Assembly (NCBI RefSeq): GCF_023065955.2
Contig: NW_026622930.1
Coordinates: 20,189,449 to 20,253,448, forward strand
Reading direction: 5' to 3'
DNA from: Ursus arctos
Taxonomy: Eukaryota > Chordata > Mammalia > Carnivora > Ursidae
Length of the DNA stretch: 64,000 nucleotides
Of the stretch, positions 10,367-20,993 are shown piece after piece. Positions within the stretch are counted from its first letter, which is position 1; the number at the start of each line of letters is the position of its first letter. Below the pieces are notes generated by a model that saw only the letters and a program-made list of their open reading frames with translations, did no database searches and had not been told where the DNA came from. The position numbers and the translations under genes were made by a program.

Positions 10367-11033
10367 TGAGGTGGGGTCTGGAGCCGACAACCAAGAAAGA
10401 ATTCTTAAATCATCTTTGGTGCAAAATGGTGGTTTATTAAAACACGGGGACAGGACCCGTGGGCAGAAAGAGCTGCTGCCCCGGGTTGTGAGGAATGGCC
10501 CATTATATACCCTCAAGTTGGGAGGGGGTTAGGGATAGCGTAAGTCTCTGAGGAATTTTGGAAGCAAGGTTTCCAGGACCTTGAGGGGGCTAGCTGTTGT
10601 TGGGAAAAGGTCATTTATTACTGTCTAATAAAACCTGAGTCACAAGACCCTTCAGATGTATATCGGTGGGCCATACGCTTGGGGGATGATTGCCAACACA
10701 TATCTTGGGGGGGGAGGTTAGAGATAAAGGAAGTTTCCAAAGGAATGTTTATACATTAGAGTAGACTTACAGGATCTTGGTGGAGGGGAGGGGATCAGGC
10801 CAGGACTGCCTTTTGCCCTTAGCAAAGTATTAACATCGAGGCAGCTGAATTCCTAGAGGAATGTCACCGTGCCTGTTTCAAGGACTTGTCAATGGGCTGT
10901 AGGTAGTAAGGACTGTTTCTTTGTCCTTTAGGGAAGCCAGGAGTGCCTGAGGAATGTCACATACATCCTATGGGGGGGGGGGTTGCAGGGTGTCAGCTTC
11001 TGCTTTGTCTTCAGCTTGTCTCCCGCTCCCTCA
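10367..11033 (-). mobile_element. Endogenous-retrovirus solo LTR, antisense (copy A)
   Basis: This is paralogous to 31296-31868. Shared blocks include aagaaagaattctt, gtgggcagaaag, gttgggagggggttaggg, agacccttcagatgtatatc, gataaaggaagtttcc and ttcaaggacttgtcaatggg. Read on the minus strand it has a TATA box (complement of ttatata, 10503-10509) and a polyadenylation signal AATAAA (complement at 10433-10438), in the order U3-R-U5. Termini TGAGG...CCTCA fit the LTR TG...CA rule, but I see no clear target duplication. No internal retroviral genes lie alongside, so it is a solo LTR. Confidence 0.82.
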
Positions 11034-11865
11034 CCATACCTAATGAGAAAAGCTTTTGTTAGTGTTGACCCATTACTAAAGGCCCTTTCATTACACTATG
11101 GACTATAGAGAAACATTAGGCTGGTCTCACCCAAAGTCAAATTTCTTGAGCATGACTGCCGATATCACAGACATGCATCCAAATCAGAAAATGGTAGACA
11201 CATTATTAACAAGAGTATAATAATATTAAAAATATGGAAGAATAAGAAAAGTTTGAAGATTACGTGAGTATACATACAGCAGAGAGAGTAAGAACAAGTG
11301 GCCGGAGATGCCAGCACTGTGAAAATGAGTGTCAGAAGTGGGAAATATAAAACTTTACACCATCATAATTTGTGACATCTCCACCATTATAGTAGTGCTT
11401 GGAGAGTTAACTGAAATCAGCCAGATGTAGCATCTATTTGGGGTTGGTTCTAAAATACCCCATTTTCCTTCTCTCGTTTCTCATTTCTCCAAAATAATTA
11501 TACAAACTATACTGCAAAGCCCAGAAGGGAAATTCAATTTTTATGAAGAAAACATGAAAAATCTTACACAAGAAAAATATGTTTAAATGTCTTTCTCCTC
11601 CGCTTCCCTGGTTTCTCATCTATTTTAATTAAGACTCTCTATTTAGGCGACAAGTGATTTCATATTCTAAGAAGCACAAACAAAAATTTACCCTTCTCAT
11701 AATGTTTTCTAGTCTTTCATTGAATTATTTCTTGCCAGCCAAAAAAAAAAAAAGTCTTTTACAAAATCGATTAAACTAAAATTAAACAAACTGAATGATT
11801 TTAAGATGAACATTTTTCACCTTTGAAATTATTCCCCCGTTGTAGTATATTGTATATGTCCTTTC

Positions 11866-11870
<5 letters not shown>
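11034..11870. other. A+T-rich non-genic stretch
   Basis: No gene or dispersed repeat recognised; contains a 13-bp A run near 11741. The minus-strand open frame at 11434-11619 has no domain. Confidence 0.4.

Positions 11871-11899
<29 letters not shown>
11871..11899. repeat. (CA)n microsatellite
   Basis: About 14 uninterrupted CA units. Confidence 0.97.
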
Positions 11900-11901
<2 letters not shown>

Positions 11902-11950
11902 TCATTTATTGCTAATACCTCTCTGAACAGCAGAAGGTTAAGAAAGATGT

Positions 11951-12185
11951 CTTTCTGAAATCAGAGAGGGAGATACTTCATAAGAGATGCTGAACTCTAG
12001 AGAACAAACTGAGGGTTGCTAGAAGGGGAGGGAATGGGGTAATTGGATGATGGCCATTAAGGAGGGCACATGATAGAATGAGCTCTGGGTGTCATATGCA
12101 ACTGACAAATCACTAAATTCTACCTCTGAAAGTAATAATACACTATATGTTAATTAAACTGAATTTATATTAAAAATTTTAAAAA
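11951..12185 (+). mobile_element. L1 3' end, severely 5'-truncated
   Basis: Carnivore L1 3' UTR: 'agagaacaaactgagggttg', 'gctagaaggggagggaatgg', 'taaggagggcacatgataga' and a terminal 'ctatatgttaattaaactga' with A-rich tail. The 3' UTR is of the same lineage as the copies at 52007-52234 and 60327-60860 but more diverged. Flanking aaagatgt at 11943-11950 and 12186-12193 is the probable target duplication. Confidence 0.85.
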
Positions 12186-12639
12186 AAAGATGTTTTTCCT
12201 GTCTCGTCAACTAGTAACCTTTCAATATTAGGAAGAACCACTTGTGTGAAGGCCTTTCTCCTTCTTCAATCCCATCTTTAACCCACTGTCTTCTATATCC
12301 TCCCACGTATAAGGTGCATGCAGGCCATCCCCTTTGGCCATTCTTGTTTGGGATAAATCAGGGAAAACCTAATATTCTAAGTGAAACAGCAGTTTGTAGC
12401 ATGGTTTTAAAAGATTCACATATGGCAAGATTGCTAGTGTTACTAAAAGATAAAATATTCAGAGTAGATCATTTCTCTCTTCAGATCATCACAGCATGAA
12501 TACAAAAATATCCATCTATATCTATTCACTTACATGAAAATATTTTTCCCATACAATTGCTGAGAAAAATTATATACCGTACCAGCCCAAAAACTTTGGG
12601 GATCCTCCTGGCAAGTTACTCTATACACAGGTAGTGCTT
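12186..12639. other. Non-genic, nothing recognised
   Basis: An 85-codon plus-strand open frame (12242-12499) lacks splice or domain support. Confidence 0.4.
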
Positions 12640-12835
12640 GATCTTTTTTCCAGGAGTTTTCAGGAGCACAAATTCATTTGGATTTCGCAACAGCCTATGA
12701 CAATGGGAAAGCCAGCATTATTCCCATTTTAGAGAAGAGCAAATCCAACGTGATGAGTCCTTACTTAATGTCAGGACTGAGTGGAGGATCCTAGACTCCC
12801 AAAACTTTGATCAATTATCTTTCTACTGTGCCATA
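12640..12835 (+). mobile_element. MIR element, diverged
   Basis: 'attcccattttagagaagag' plus 'tgatgagtccttacttaatg' and 'tactgtgcca' fit the MIR central and tail modules. Confidence 0.6.
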
Positions 12836-13040
12836 AAAATATGCTTTGTTCTTTTTCACTGTTTTTAAAGTACCCACTTACAAAGATGTTCATTATAAAT
12901 AAATTGTGGTTTTGAATTCTGTATATGAAAATGCAAACATAAATTGTCTCACAACTCTAAAGGGCTGGATCTGGCAATATCTATAGCAATTTTTATGAAA
13001 TATTAACGCTCTAGTTACTTATGTGTGCATTTTAAAGAGT

Positions 13041-13373
13041 AGGAGTCAGCAGACTACAGCCTACAGGCCAAATCTGTCTGCCACTTGTTTTGTTGTTGTT
13101 GTTTTAAGAGCCTGTGAATGAAGTATGGTTTTTACATTTTTAAATATTTGAAAAGCACCAAAAGAAGAAGAATTTCATCCCAAGTGAAAATCACACAAAA
13201 TTCAAATTTCAATGTCCATAAATAGAATTTATTGAAATGGTGGCCACACTCAATCTTTTACACATCGTCTTTGGCTTTGCTACTGACTTGGGTAGTAATG
13301 ACAGAGATCACGTGGCTCAAAAGCCAAACATATGTATTATCTGACCTGTTATGGGAAAGGTTTGCCATACCTG
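13041..13373 (+). mobile_element. hAT-type MITE (family also at 52365-52582)
   Basis: 'agtcagcagactacagccta', 'caggccaaatctgtctgcca' and the far end 'gggaaaggtttgccatacct' match the widespread mammalian non-autonomous element with termini like caggggtcagcaaact...gttgacccctg. It is more diverged than its sibling and carries a (TTG)n/A+T-rich middle. I cannot name the subfamily reliably. Confidence 0.65.
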
Positions 13374-14596
13374 TTATAGAGTATACCCTTTTTCATTCCT
13401 GCCAAATTATCTTTTCTTGATCGGGAAGCAAGAGAATGTCCACATCTGGAACACCTTCCATGTAATACTCATAGTATTTCTGTCCTTAGAAAGGGAGATG
13501 AAAGCCGAGACCTTCCTGAGAAAACAATTATCTTACTAATAATCATAGGAAATTCTATATGACACAAGAATAAAATATTTTGTAATTTGGAAGGTTCCAG
13601 AACCTAATCAGTCCTATTAGATAAAGGGAACTACAGGGTGGAGGTATAAGAAAGTCTAACAGCCTGTACTTAGGAGATCCTACCCAGCTCTTTGGAGTAG
13701 ACGCATTGAAACACCTTCCCAAAGTAGAGCAGAGAAGTTTCCCTAGTCTTAGCCTCTAGACAGACAATATTTTCAGAGGCAGAAAGACTCACTTCTCTTT
13801 CCCCAATCCTATGAAAATGACAAACATCCAAGTAACTCCACAGGCCACTAGACCCAATTACCTCTGAACATGGGCCCACTGCAAATTACGATACAAAACA
13901 AAATTGAAATTTCAGGCCACAGCCACAAACTTCTGGCCCAGTCTGTTAAAGGGGCCAACACACCTGTTAAAGATATGATGGCAAGCGGCCATGTTTTGCA
14001 GTAGTCAGAAGTTCAGTGTCATGTAAAAGACTTTTGTCCCTAGTGCTGAGATAATGAGCTTGTTCCTTCCTGATGATTTATGGGATGCAGATGAGAAGCT
14101 GGCTGATTGAGGCTTTGGAAGATGAAAGTTTTCTGCTCTTGGCAGTAGAACCAGTACCCTAGAGAACATGGCTTAACTGCTCCAGTTCTATTATTGCCAT
14201 TAGAAAAAGTCTAATAACAAATTATGCCAGGTGAACATAAATAATACTTATTTCACTTAATTTGCTGCCTGGAAAGCACTAAACCAGGCTATGGTATTCT
14301 GATAAATAATTACTGACATACTCCAGAGTCTTGCTTGTCCAGAGCAACGAGCTGGTCCCTAAATTACTACCCCTCCATCAGTCGTGGTCTTTTGTGCTTA
14401 TATTTAGGCCTCTATATTCACTCCCTATTAGCCATAAACATATAACCTTTTTCTCCTACCTCCTTAATGTAACTTAATAAAAAATTGAAGTTTGCTAGAA
14501 TGTGAAAGAATTTCAAGGTACCAGTGTTATACACTTGAGGTTAATGAATACCATCTTGTATTATAGACTCTGCTCTAAGTAAGCATTAAATAAATC
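13374..14596. other. Non-genic, nothing recognised
   Basis: No exon or dispersed repeat is supported. Open frames at 13351-13539 (+) and 13670-13879 (-) lack domains. Confidence 0.4.
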
Positions 14597-14790
14597 CTCT
14601 GTCCAATATAGTAAAGACCAGCCACAGAGACTATTAAACTTAAATTTAAATTAAGTAAAATTAAACAAAATGTACAATTTACTTCTGCAGCCATACTGAC
14701 ATGCTTCAAGGGCTCTATAGCCATGTGCAGTCAGCAGCTCCCATATTGTACTGTGCACATGGATGGCATTACCATCCTTGCAGTAAGTGC
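14597..14790. mobile_element. hAT-type MITE, diverged (family also at 32590-32810)
   Basis: 'ctgtccaatatagtaaagac', 'attaaacttaaatttaaatt' and 'caagggctctatagccatgt' match the mammalian element whose consensus reads '...tccaatatggtagccactag...caagtgctcaatagccacatg...'. Confidence 0.65.
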
Positions 14791-14907
14791 TAAGAAAGTC
14801 TAGCTGTCTTATTTGAACACCAAATACTTACTAAAGGCTGTGGCATCTCAGCTTCAAACAGTTTTCAGAGAGAAAACAACATTTTATTAGAAATACCTTG
14901 AATCCTT

Positions 14908-16095
14908 AAAGACCTAAATGTGAGACCTGAAACAATAAAAATCCGAGAAGGGAACACAGGCAGGAACTTCTTTGACATTGGCCATAGCAACTTCTTTCTA
15001 GATATGTCTCCTACGGCAAGGGAAACAAAATCAAAAATAAACTTTTGAGACTAAATAAAAATAAAAAGCTTCTGCATAGGGAAGGAAACAATCAACAAAA
15101 CTAAAAGGCAACCGACAGAATGGGAGACGATATTTGCAAATGACATATCTGATGTATTTGATAAAGGGTTAGTATCCAAAATATATAAAGAACTTATCAC
15201 ACTCAATACCTAAAATGAATAATCCAGTTAAAATTACAGAAGACATGAATAGACATTTTTTCAAATAAGACATACAGATGGCCAACAGACATATGAAAAG
15301 GTGCTCAACACCACTTATCATCAGGAAAATGCAAATCAAAACCACAGTCAAATATCACCTTACACCTGTCAGAATGGCTAGAATCAACAATGTATGAAAC
15401 AACAGGTGTTCACAACGATGTGGAGAAAGGGAAACCCTCTTACACTGTTGGTGGGAATGCAAACTGGTACAGCCAATCTGGAAAACATTATGGAAGTTTT
15501 TCAAAAAGTTAAAAGTAGAACTACCCTACAATCTAGCCGTTGCACTACTAAGTATTTACCCAAAGAATACAACAATACTAATTCAAAGGGATATACACAC
15601 CTCAATGTTTATAGTAGCAGTATCTACAATAGCCAAATTATGGAAGCAGCCCAAACGTCAATCAACTGATGAATGGATAAAGAAGTTGTGGTACAAACAA
15701 TAGAATATTGCTCAACCATAAAAAAGAATAAAATCTTGCCATTTGCAACGACATGGATGGAGCTCGAGTATTATGCTAAGCGAAATAAGTCAGAGAAAGA
15801 CAAGTACCATATGATTTCTCTCATATGTGGAATTTAAGAAACAAAACAAATGAGCAAAGAGAAAAAAATAAAAGAGGCAAACCAAGAAACAGACTCTTAA
15901 TTATAGAGAACAAGCTGATGGTACCAGAGGGGAGGTGGGTGGAGGGATGGGTTAAATAGGTGAGGAGGATCAAGGAGGGTACTCGCTGTGATGAGCACCA
16001 GGTGTTGTATGGAAGTGTTGAATCAGTATATTGTACATCTAAAACTAATGTTACGCTGTATGTTAACTAACTGGAATTTAAATAAAAACTTAAAA
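14908..16095 (+). mobile_element. L1, 5'-truncated, 1.2 kb, with ORF2 C-terminal remnant
   Basis: Carries the 3' end of L1 ORF2 and the 3' UTR. Landmarks in order are 'gacctaaatgtgagacctga', 'aagggttagtatccaaaata', 'gatggccaacagacatatga', 'ttacactgttggtgggaatg', 'atggataaagaagttgtggt' and 'gtatgttaactaactggaat' before the A-tail. Stops and frameshifts disrupt ORF2, including a stop right after the KLWYKQ-encoding segment. A 17-bp target duplication with one mismatch lies at 14891-14907 (aaataccttgaatcctt) and 16096-16112. It represents a carnivore L1 lineage of intermediate age. Confidence 0.95.
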
Positions 16096-16149
16096 AAATA
16101 CATTGAATCCTTTACGCAAATTCAAGGCAAAGTCAATTAGAAAGAGTGG

Positions 16150-16670
16150 TGGATGAAAAATGCCATAAATTCTTTGACATTCCTCCCGTCCAGATGTGGA
16201 GAGTACTTCTCTTCCCCTTGGATCTGGCCTGGCCTGTAGCTAGCTGCTTTAATCAATGAAGGATGGTGGAAGTGACACTGTGTCGGTTCTGTGCTTAGCC
16301 TTAAGAGACCTGGCAGCTTTAACCATGGTCTCCCTTCATAGCTGGGGAATCATGTAGGCGTTCTGACTTCCTACTGGAGAGACCACTTAGAGAAGTCTTA
16401 AGACTACATAAGGATGGAGGTCAGCTTTCCAGATGTCCCTCCAAGAGGCCAGGCATGTGAGCAAAACCATCTTGGACCCTCCATAGTAATCCAGACATCA
16501 GTTGTGTACCACCCAGTGACCAAAGTCTCTGCCAGGTGGAACAGAATAGCCCAGCCAAGTCCTGTTAAATTCCTGCCCCAGAAAATCATGATAGATAATA
16601 AAAAGGTTCGTGTTTACGGCATTGCATTTTGAAGGAGCTTGTTATGCCATAACAGATAGCTAGAGTCTAG
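16150..16670 (+). mobile_element. MLT1-type LTR (ERVL-MaLR)
   Basis: 'tctttgacattcctcccgtc', 'ggatggtggaagtgacactg', 'ggcatgtgagcaaaaccatc', 'accacccagtgaccaaagtc' and 'gatagataataaaaagg' near the end follow the MLT1C/D-like LTR order, closing with a 'gttatgccataacagatagc' terminus. Solo, old LTR. Confidence 0.8.
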
Positions 16671-17019
16671 GGCAACAGATTAACTGTACCTCATTTGGAC
16701 CTATTTCAACATGGTCCTCTAGAAAATCCTGAGGAGATAGAAAACACCCAGACAGATTTTGCAGATACAGTGAGTCATGCAATGCATACAATGCTCCCAG
16801 AGAGACAAAAATGATATGGGTGAGAAAGGAGAAGAAAACTTCTCCTGGATGCTCTCTCCCAGTATTTCACCTGCACTATACCCAACTTTTAAGAAATGGC
16901 CCTTGTTGATATTTTCAGTTTACTTGCCTATCTCTCCACTAGGCTCTACATTTCCTGAAATCAGAGATCTCTAATCTAGATGTGTCCCCAGCACTTAGAG
17001 ATTATATTATAAATACATG
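16671..17019. other. Non-genic, nothing recognised
   Basis: No repeat or exon supported. Confidence 0.4.
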
Positions 17020-17190
17020 AGCTATGATAGCACTCAGTTTCTAATCCAGCCCTACCACCCTCAAGTAATTTAGCCTTGAGCAACTTAACCTCCATGTACC
17101 TCAGTTTTGTCATCTATAAAATGGGGATATTAACACGGTACCCACCGCATTGGGTACTGAGAATTGAATGACAAAATATTGTGTTTGGTG
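17020..17190 (+). mobile_element. MIR element
   Basis: 'ttgagcaacttaacctccat', 'gtacctcagttttgtcatct' and 'ataaaatggggatattaaca' are the MIR tail modules in order. Confidence 0.85.
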
Positions 17191-17934
17191 AATGAATCAA
17201 AATATCAACTACTTGATAATATTGCCCTAGGCTAGCCCTGGTCAGCTTATAAAACCCAACAAAAGTACACACTTACACACTAAAAATTCATTACAACACT
17301 AGAAGGGATCTCAGAAACCAGACTAGGCAGGGTCCTCAAAGGCAAGGTTTTCCAGAAAAGCACATAGTGACACGAATTAGAGCTCTCCAATCCAATTCTC
17401 TTTCCAGCTCATAATAGGAGCTGACTTGCAGTGGCTCCAAATTATTGGACTTGGGGCCATTGTGAAGGAGAGGACAGGAAGGGCTTTTTCATCCTCAGGC
17501 TGGAGAGCAATTGCCCAGATTCAAAAGCCAGTCCCTGCATTGGCCTCTGCTGGCCCACAACCCAGTTCCAAAGAACCTAATAGGTACAAATATAGCTCAG
17601 GAAAGATGACAAAAGGTGGAGAAAGCAGGAGAAATGAATGCTGAAGCCCCGAGACTGTGTGGATGTGGCTCTGTTGGGCTGGAGGTGGCTCTGTTGGCCT
17701 GGAGGTGGCTCCTGGTGCCAGAGGGTAGGCGCTAAGTTGCTGAGGCTGTTGAATGTAGCTTTTGCTGGGACCTCCACAGCTGAGGCTGAGCTGGGCCCAC
17801 CAGAAAGAATTCTCACTGTCTCCCAGTTCAGCAAATTCTAGGAAGGCCAAATGGAACCTGACAGCTGTAACTGCAAATCTGTAGTTTCTGGAGGGAAAGG
17901 AGAAAATCTTAAAAGCCTTCTGGAGAGTGAGAAT
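17191..17934. other. Non-repetitive stretch with a short tandem duplication
   Basis: No dispersed repeat was recognised. A 187-codon minus-strand open frame (17521-18084) crosses this interval and runs into a MIR and a SINE, so it is not a credible gene. A 20-bp tandem duplication lies at 17666-17705. Confidence 0.45.
17666..17705. repeat. 20-bp unit tandem duplication
   Basis: Two adjacent 20-bp units tggctctgttggscctggagg-like (one G/C difference: gggctgg versus gcctgg), followed by a partial third unit starting tggctcctgg. Confidence 0.85.
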
Positions 17935-18060
17935 AGCATAGGCATTGAGGATACAGGTCCTGAAGTCCATACACCCAAGCTGGTATCTCAGTTCCTTTAC
18001 TTTCTTGAGCAAACTGGTTAACCTCCTCATGCCTGTTTCCCCATCAGAAAAGGGGGCACA
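17935..18060 (+). mobile_element. MIR, left part, split by a SINE
   Basis: 'ttactttcttgagcaaactg' followed by 'gttaacctcctcatgcctgt' and 'catcagaaaagg' is the MIR tail. The element resumes after the SINE at 18388 with 'atagtacctgcctcaaaagt' and 'attgtgaggattcaatgaga', up to about 18440. The nested order shows that the SINE arrived later. Confidence 0.85.
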
Positions 18061-18294
18061 GGGGCGCCTGGAGGGCTCAGTCATTGAGCGTCTGCCTTCA
18101 GCTCAGGAAGTGATCCCAGGGTCCTGAGATCGAGCCCCGCATCGAGATCCCTGCTCTGCTGGGAGCCTGCTTCTTCCTCTCTCACTCCTCCTGCTTGTGT
18201 TCCCTCTCTTGCTGGCTGTCTCTCTCTCTGTCAAATAAACAAATAAAATCTTCAAGAAAGAAAGAAAGAAAGAAAGAGAGAGAAAGAAAGAAAG

Positions 18295-18359
<65 letters not shown>

Positions 18360-18374
18360 AAGAAAGAAAGAGAG
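18061..18374 (+). mobile_element. SINEC with expanded GAAA tail
   Basis: Head 'ggggcgcctggagggctcag', B-box region 'gagatcgagccccgcatcga', body 'gagcctgcttcttcctctct' and 'gtcaaataaacaaataaaat' tail start. It is flanked by a perfect 13-bp target duplication, aaaagggggcaca, at 18048-18060 and 18375-18387. The usual poly-A tail has been replaced by a GAAA-dominated array of about 119 bp. Confidence 0.95.
18256..18374. repeat. (GAAA)n microsatellite with GA interruptions
   Basis: An all-purine plus strand built mainly of GAAA units with short GAGA interruptions, seeded in the SINE tail. Open frames across it simply read KERKKERK or SFLSFFLS and are artefacts of the repeat. Confidence 0.97.
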
Positions 18375-18387
18375 AAAAGGGGGCACA

Positions 18388-18440
18388 AAAATAGTACCTG
18401 CCTCAAAAGTATTGTGAGGATTCAATGAGATAGTGCAGGA
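18388..18440 (+). mobile_element. MIR, right part
   Basis: Continuation of the MIR interrupted at 18060: 'attgtgaggattcaatgaga' and 'tagtgcaggacac'. Confidence 0.8.
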
Positions 18441-18484
18441 CACCCTATTTCATGGTGACCCCGTTTAAAATACCTTTTGCCCTC

Positions 18485-18715
18485 TTCCACTTTTTCTTTT
18501 TCCATTGTATTTAATGCCGTCTAACATGTAAAAATGTGTGCGTGTGAATATGAACAGTACATGTACAGTCTATTCTTTACTGTTTCTCTCCCTCTGCTAC
18601 AGCACAAGATCCAAGAAGGCAGAGAAATCTCTGCTCTATTTTTCATAGATCGCAGGTACTCAGAAGGGTGTCAGATGCATAGTAGGTGCTCAGGAAATCT
18701 CTCGTAAAGGAAGGC
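18485..18715 (+). mobile_element. L2 LINE 3' end
   Basis: 'ccaagaaggcagagaaatct', 'gctctatttttcatagatcg' and 'gatgcatagtaggtgctcag' then 'gaaatctctcgtaaagga' follow the L2 3' end (…agggcagggact…tgctgtatcc…gcatagtaggtgctcaataaat…). Confidence 0.75.
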
Positions 18716-18929
18716 AAAACCCTTGACCCTCTATTCTCCTCTTGCTCTTGCTTCTGAAATCCTGCTTGAGGCTGCATTCCCAGCAGTTCCGTGTGCATAA
18801 TGCTGAGCTCACCCCTTTCTTACAGCCTTCATCCCGTCTTGTCTCATAACTCTGTATTTGCGGATCTTATTTCCCCTACTAGAATAAAAGTGCAGCCATT
18901 CAAGGATCCCTTGCAGTGACTAAAGACCG

Positions 18930-19175
18930 GGCCAGGATGAGCAGTCGTTAAGAGGATAGGCTTTTGATTCAGAGCGCAGTTCGCATTTCCAGCTCTGCCA
19001 CTTACTGGGTGCCCTTGGGCAAGTTACTGTCACCAAGCTTCATTTTCCTCATCACTTTAATGAGTGTCATAGCTGTTCTGCATGCAGAATTGTTCCGAGG
19101 ATTAAATGAGATACTGCTTTTAACTCGCTCACCACGTGCCTGACACACAATAAACAGGAAGTAAATGTCAGCTGT
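18930..19175 (+). mobile_element. MIR element, near full length
   Basis: 'aggataggcttttgattcag', 'tccagctctgccacttactg', 'cttgggcaagttactgtcac', 'attgttccgaggattaaatg' and 'acacaataaacaggaagtaa' give the complete MIR order. Confidence 0.9.
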
Positions 19176-19759
19176 GATTATTCTTCGTGGCCTCCCTCCC
19201 TCCAGGTATTTTGCATGGCGCCTGGCACGAAGCATCCAGGAGAGTAAACAATCACTGAACAAATGCATCTCAGATTTAACCTGAAGCAACCCACGACTTC
19301 ACACAGTTCTCCTAATGTTCTCTCACTCTGCCCTGCCTCGCCCTCTGTCCCCATCCTCCAAGCCAGCTAAGTTCCAGGCTCCCCCGCCGACTGACCGCGT
19401 CACCCCTCACGTCGCCCTGCTCCCGTTTGTGAGCCAAAGCTGTCATTCTTACAGCAGTCTGGCGGGGCTGCGGGCTGCTTGTCAGAGATCAGGTCAAGCA
19501 ACAAAGGAAGAGATTAGATGGCAAGGACTTACTGCATTTTAATGCTTGGTCCCTGGCCCGCATTTATGCTAAGGGACAACAATTACAACACTATGACCTT
19601 GCATAACAAATGGATCTGTCAAACCAGGCCTTGCAAAATGACTTGCGTGAATTCAAGCTTCACTGGGGATTTTCCAACACACAGTTGTTGGTAGACACAC
19701 CGGCCTACCATACGCATTTGTCAAAATTGAAAGGCAAGGGATGCATGCATTCATTCATG
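19176..19759. other. Repeat-free stretch, locally G+C rich
   Basis: No dispersed repeat or gene. The 19315-19480 part is G+C richer than its neighbours with a few CpGs. The 19480-19680 part has a non-repetitive texture with 'gcattttaatgcttggtccc' and 'ctatgaccttgcataac'. Could hold regulatory DNA; unproven. Confidence 0.3.
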
Positions 19760-19890
19760 TATTCACTCATTTACTCCTCTATCTGTTCAACGACTATGTG
19801 CTCAGTGTGAGGCTAGGACTGTGGAATAAGACATAATTTGCACTTCGAAGGAGCTTACAGTCTAGGGGTAGAAGTCACAGAAAAGTCAGC
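19760..19890 (+). mobile_element. Ancient interspersed repeat fragment
   Basis: 'gttcaacgactatgtgctca', 'gaggctaggactgtggaata' and 'gaaggagcttacagtctagg' belong to the same ancient family seen at 24010, 35210, 50085 and 57565 ('…tgtgccaggcac…caaggagctcacagtctagt…'). Family name uncertain. Confidence 0.6.
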
Positions 19891-19954
19891 ATGCTACGTA
19901 GAGCTGAACAAACCCCCAAAACTTCCGATTTCTTCTGGAAAGCTAAGCTCCAGT

Positions 19955-20283
19955 CTTAGCCATCTCGGGGAGCTGTAACAAAATAGCATAAACTGGGTGG
20001 CTTATAAGCAACAAACATTTATTTCTCATAAGTCTGGAGACTGGAAGCTCCAAGATTAAAGTGTTGCCAGATTTGGTGCCTGGTAAGAGCCTGCTTCCCG
20101 GTTCCCAGACAGCGGTATTCTCTCTGTCTTCACATGGTAGAAGGGACAAGAGAGCTCTCTGGGGCCTCTTTGATAAGGGCGCTAACCCCATACATGATTC
20201 TGCCCTAATGTCCTAATTACCTCCCAAAGGTAGGTTAGGATTTCAACATGAGTTTTGGGGGTTCACAAACAGTCTATAGCAGC
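19955..20283 (-). mobile_element. MLT1A-like LTR (ERVL-MaLR), antisense
   Basis: 'actgggtggcttataagcaa', 'caaacatttatttctcataa', 'ttggtgcctggtaagagcct', 'aagagagctctctggggcct', 'ttgataagggcgctaacccc' and 'gatttcaacatgagttttgg' read as the reverse complement of an MLT1A/B LTR, with polyadenylation signal near its 3' end. Solo LTR. Confidence 0.88.
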
Positions 20284-20499
20284 TGGTAACGGAGGCCAGG
20301 ATTTGGAAAATTGGAAGATATAGGACATTTTATATGTTCCCCTCAATTATCTAGGTAATTGTCTCCTTTTCAGTTCCCTCTGCCAGGGACGACTGGAAGA
20401 CTTGCCTGTATAAGAGGACAAACATGTTCTATCATTGCTCTCCTCAATGAAAGACGTCCAGCTGGTCTTATCCACTTCCCTGTTGGTCAGTGTATTATT

Positions 20500-20993
20500 T
20501 TCTGTGGCTGCTGTAACATATTACACAAACAAAATGGTTTAAAACAACACAAATTTAGTAACTTATGGTAAGAGAGTCCAGGAGTCTGAAAAGGGTCTTA
20601 CTGGCCTAAAATTATGTGTCAGCAGGGCTTCTTTCCTTTCTGGAACTTTTAGGGGAAAATCTGCTTTCTCATCTTTTCCAGCTTCTAGGAGCTATGTTCC
20701 TTGGCTCACAGCCTCTCCGTCTCCAAAGCCAGTGGTGGGGGTGGAGTCTTTCCTCATATCACTCTAGTACTGACTCTTCTGCCTCCCTCTTCCACATTTA
20801 AAGGACTCTTGTGATCACACTGAACCCACCTAGGTAATCCAGGAAAATCTCTTTCTGTGAACATCAGCTTATTAGTAACTTAATTCCATCTGTAACCTGA
20901 TTTCCCCTTCGCCATATAACATGACATAGTCACAGGTTCTGCAGAGTAGGATTTGAACATCTCTGAAGGACAATTAACCTGCCTACCATAGCT
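20500..20993 (-). mobile_element. MLT1-type LTR (ERVL-MaLR), antisense
   Basis: 'gctgctgtaacatattacac', 'ttaaaacaacacaaatttag', 'ctttctggaacttttagggg', 'ttccagcttctaggagctat' and 'cccacctaggtaatccagga' are reverse-complement MLT1 modules of a subfamily different from the one 200 bp to the left. Confidence 0.88.

Noticed and set aside
15394..15669. 91-codon open frame on the plus strand
   Set aside because: It is an out-of-frame reading of the L1 ORF2 remnant.
17521..18084. 187-codon open frame on the minus strand
   Set aside because: Runs through unrelated DNA, a MIR and the head of a SINE, so it cannot be one evolved coding sequence.
18182..18443. Lys/Glu/Arg- and Ser/Phe/Leu-repeat proteins
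   Set aside because: Pure translation of the GAAA microsatellite in a SINE tail.
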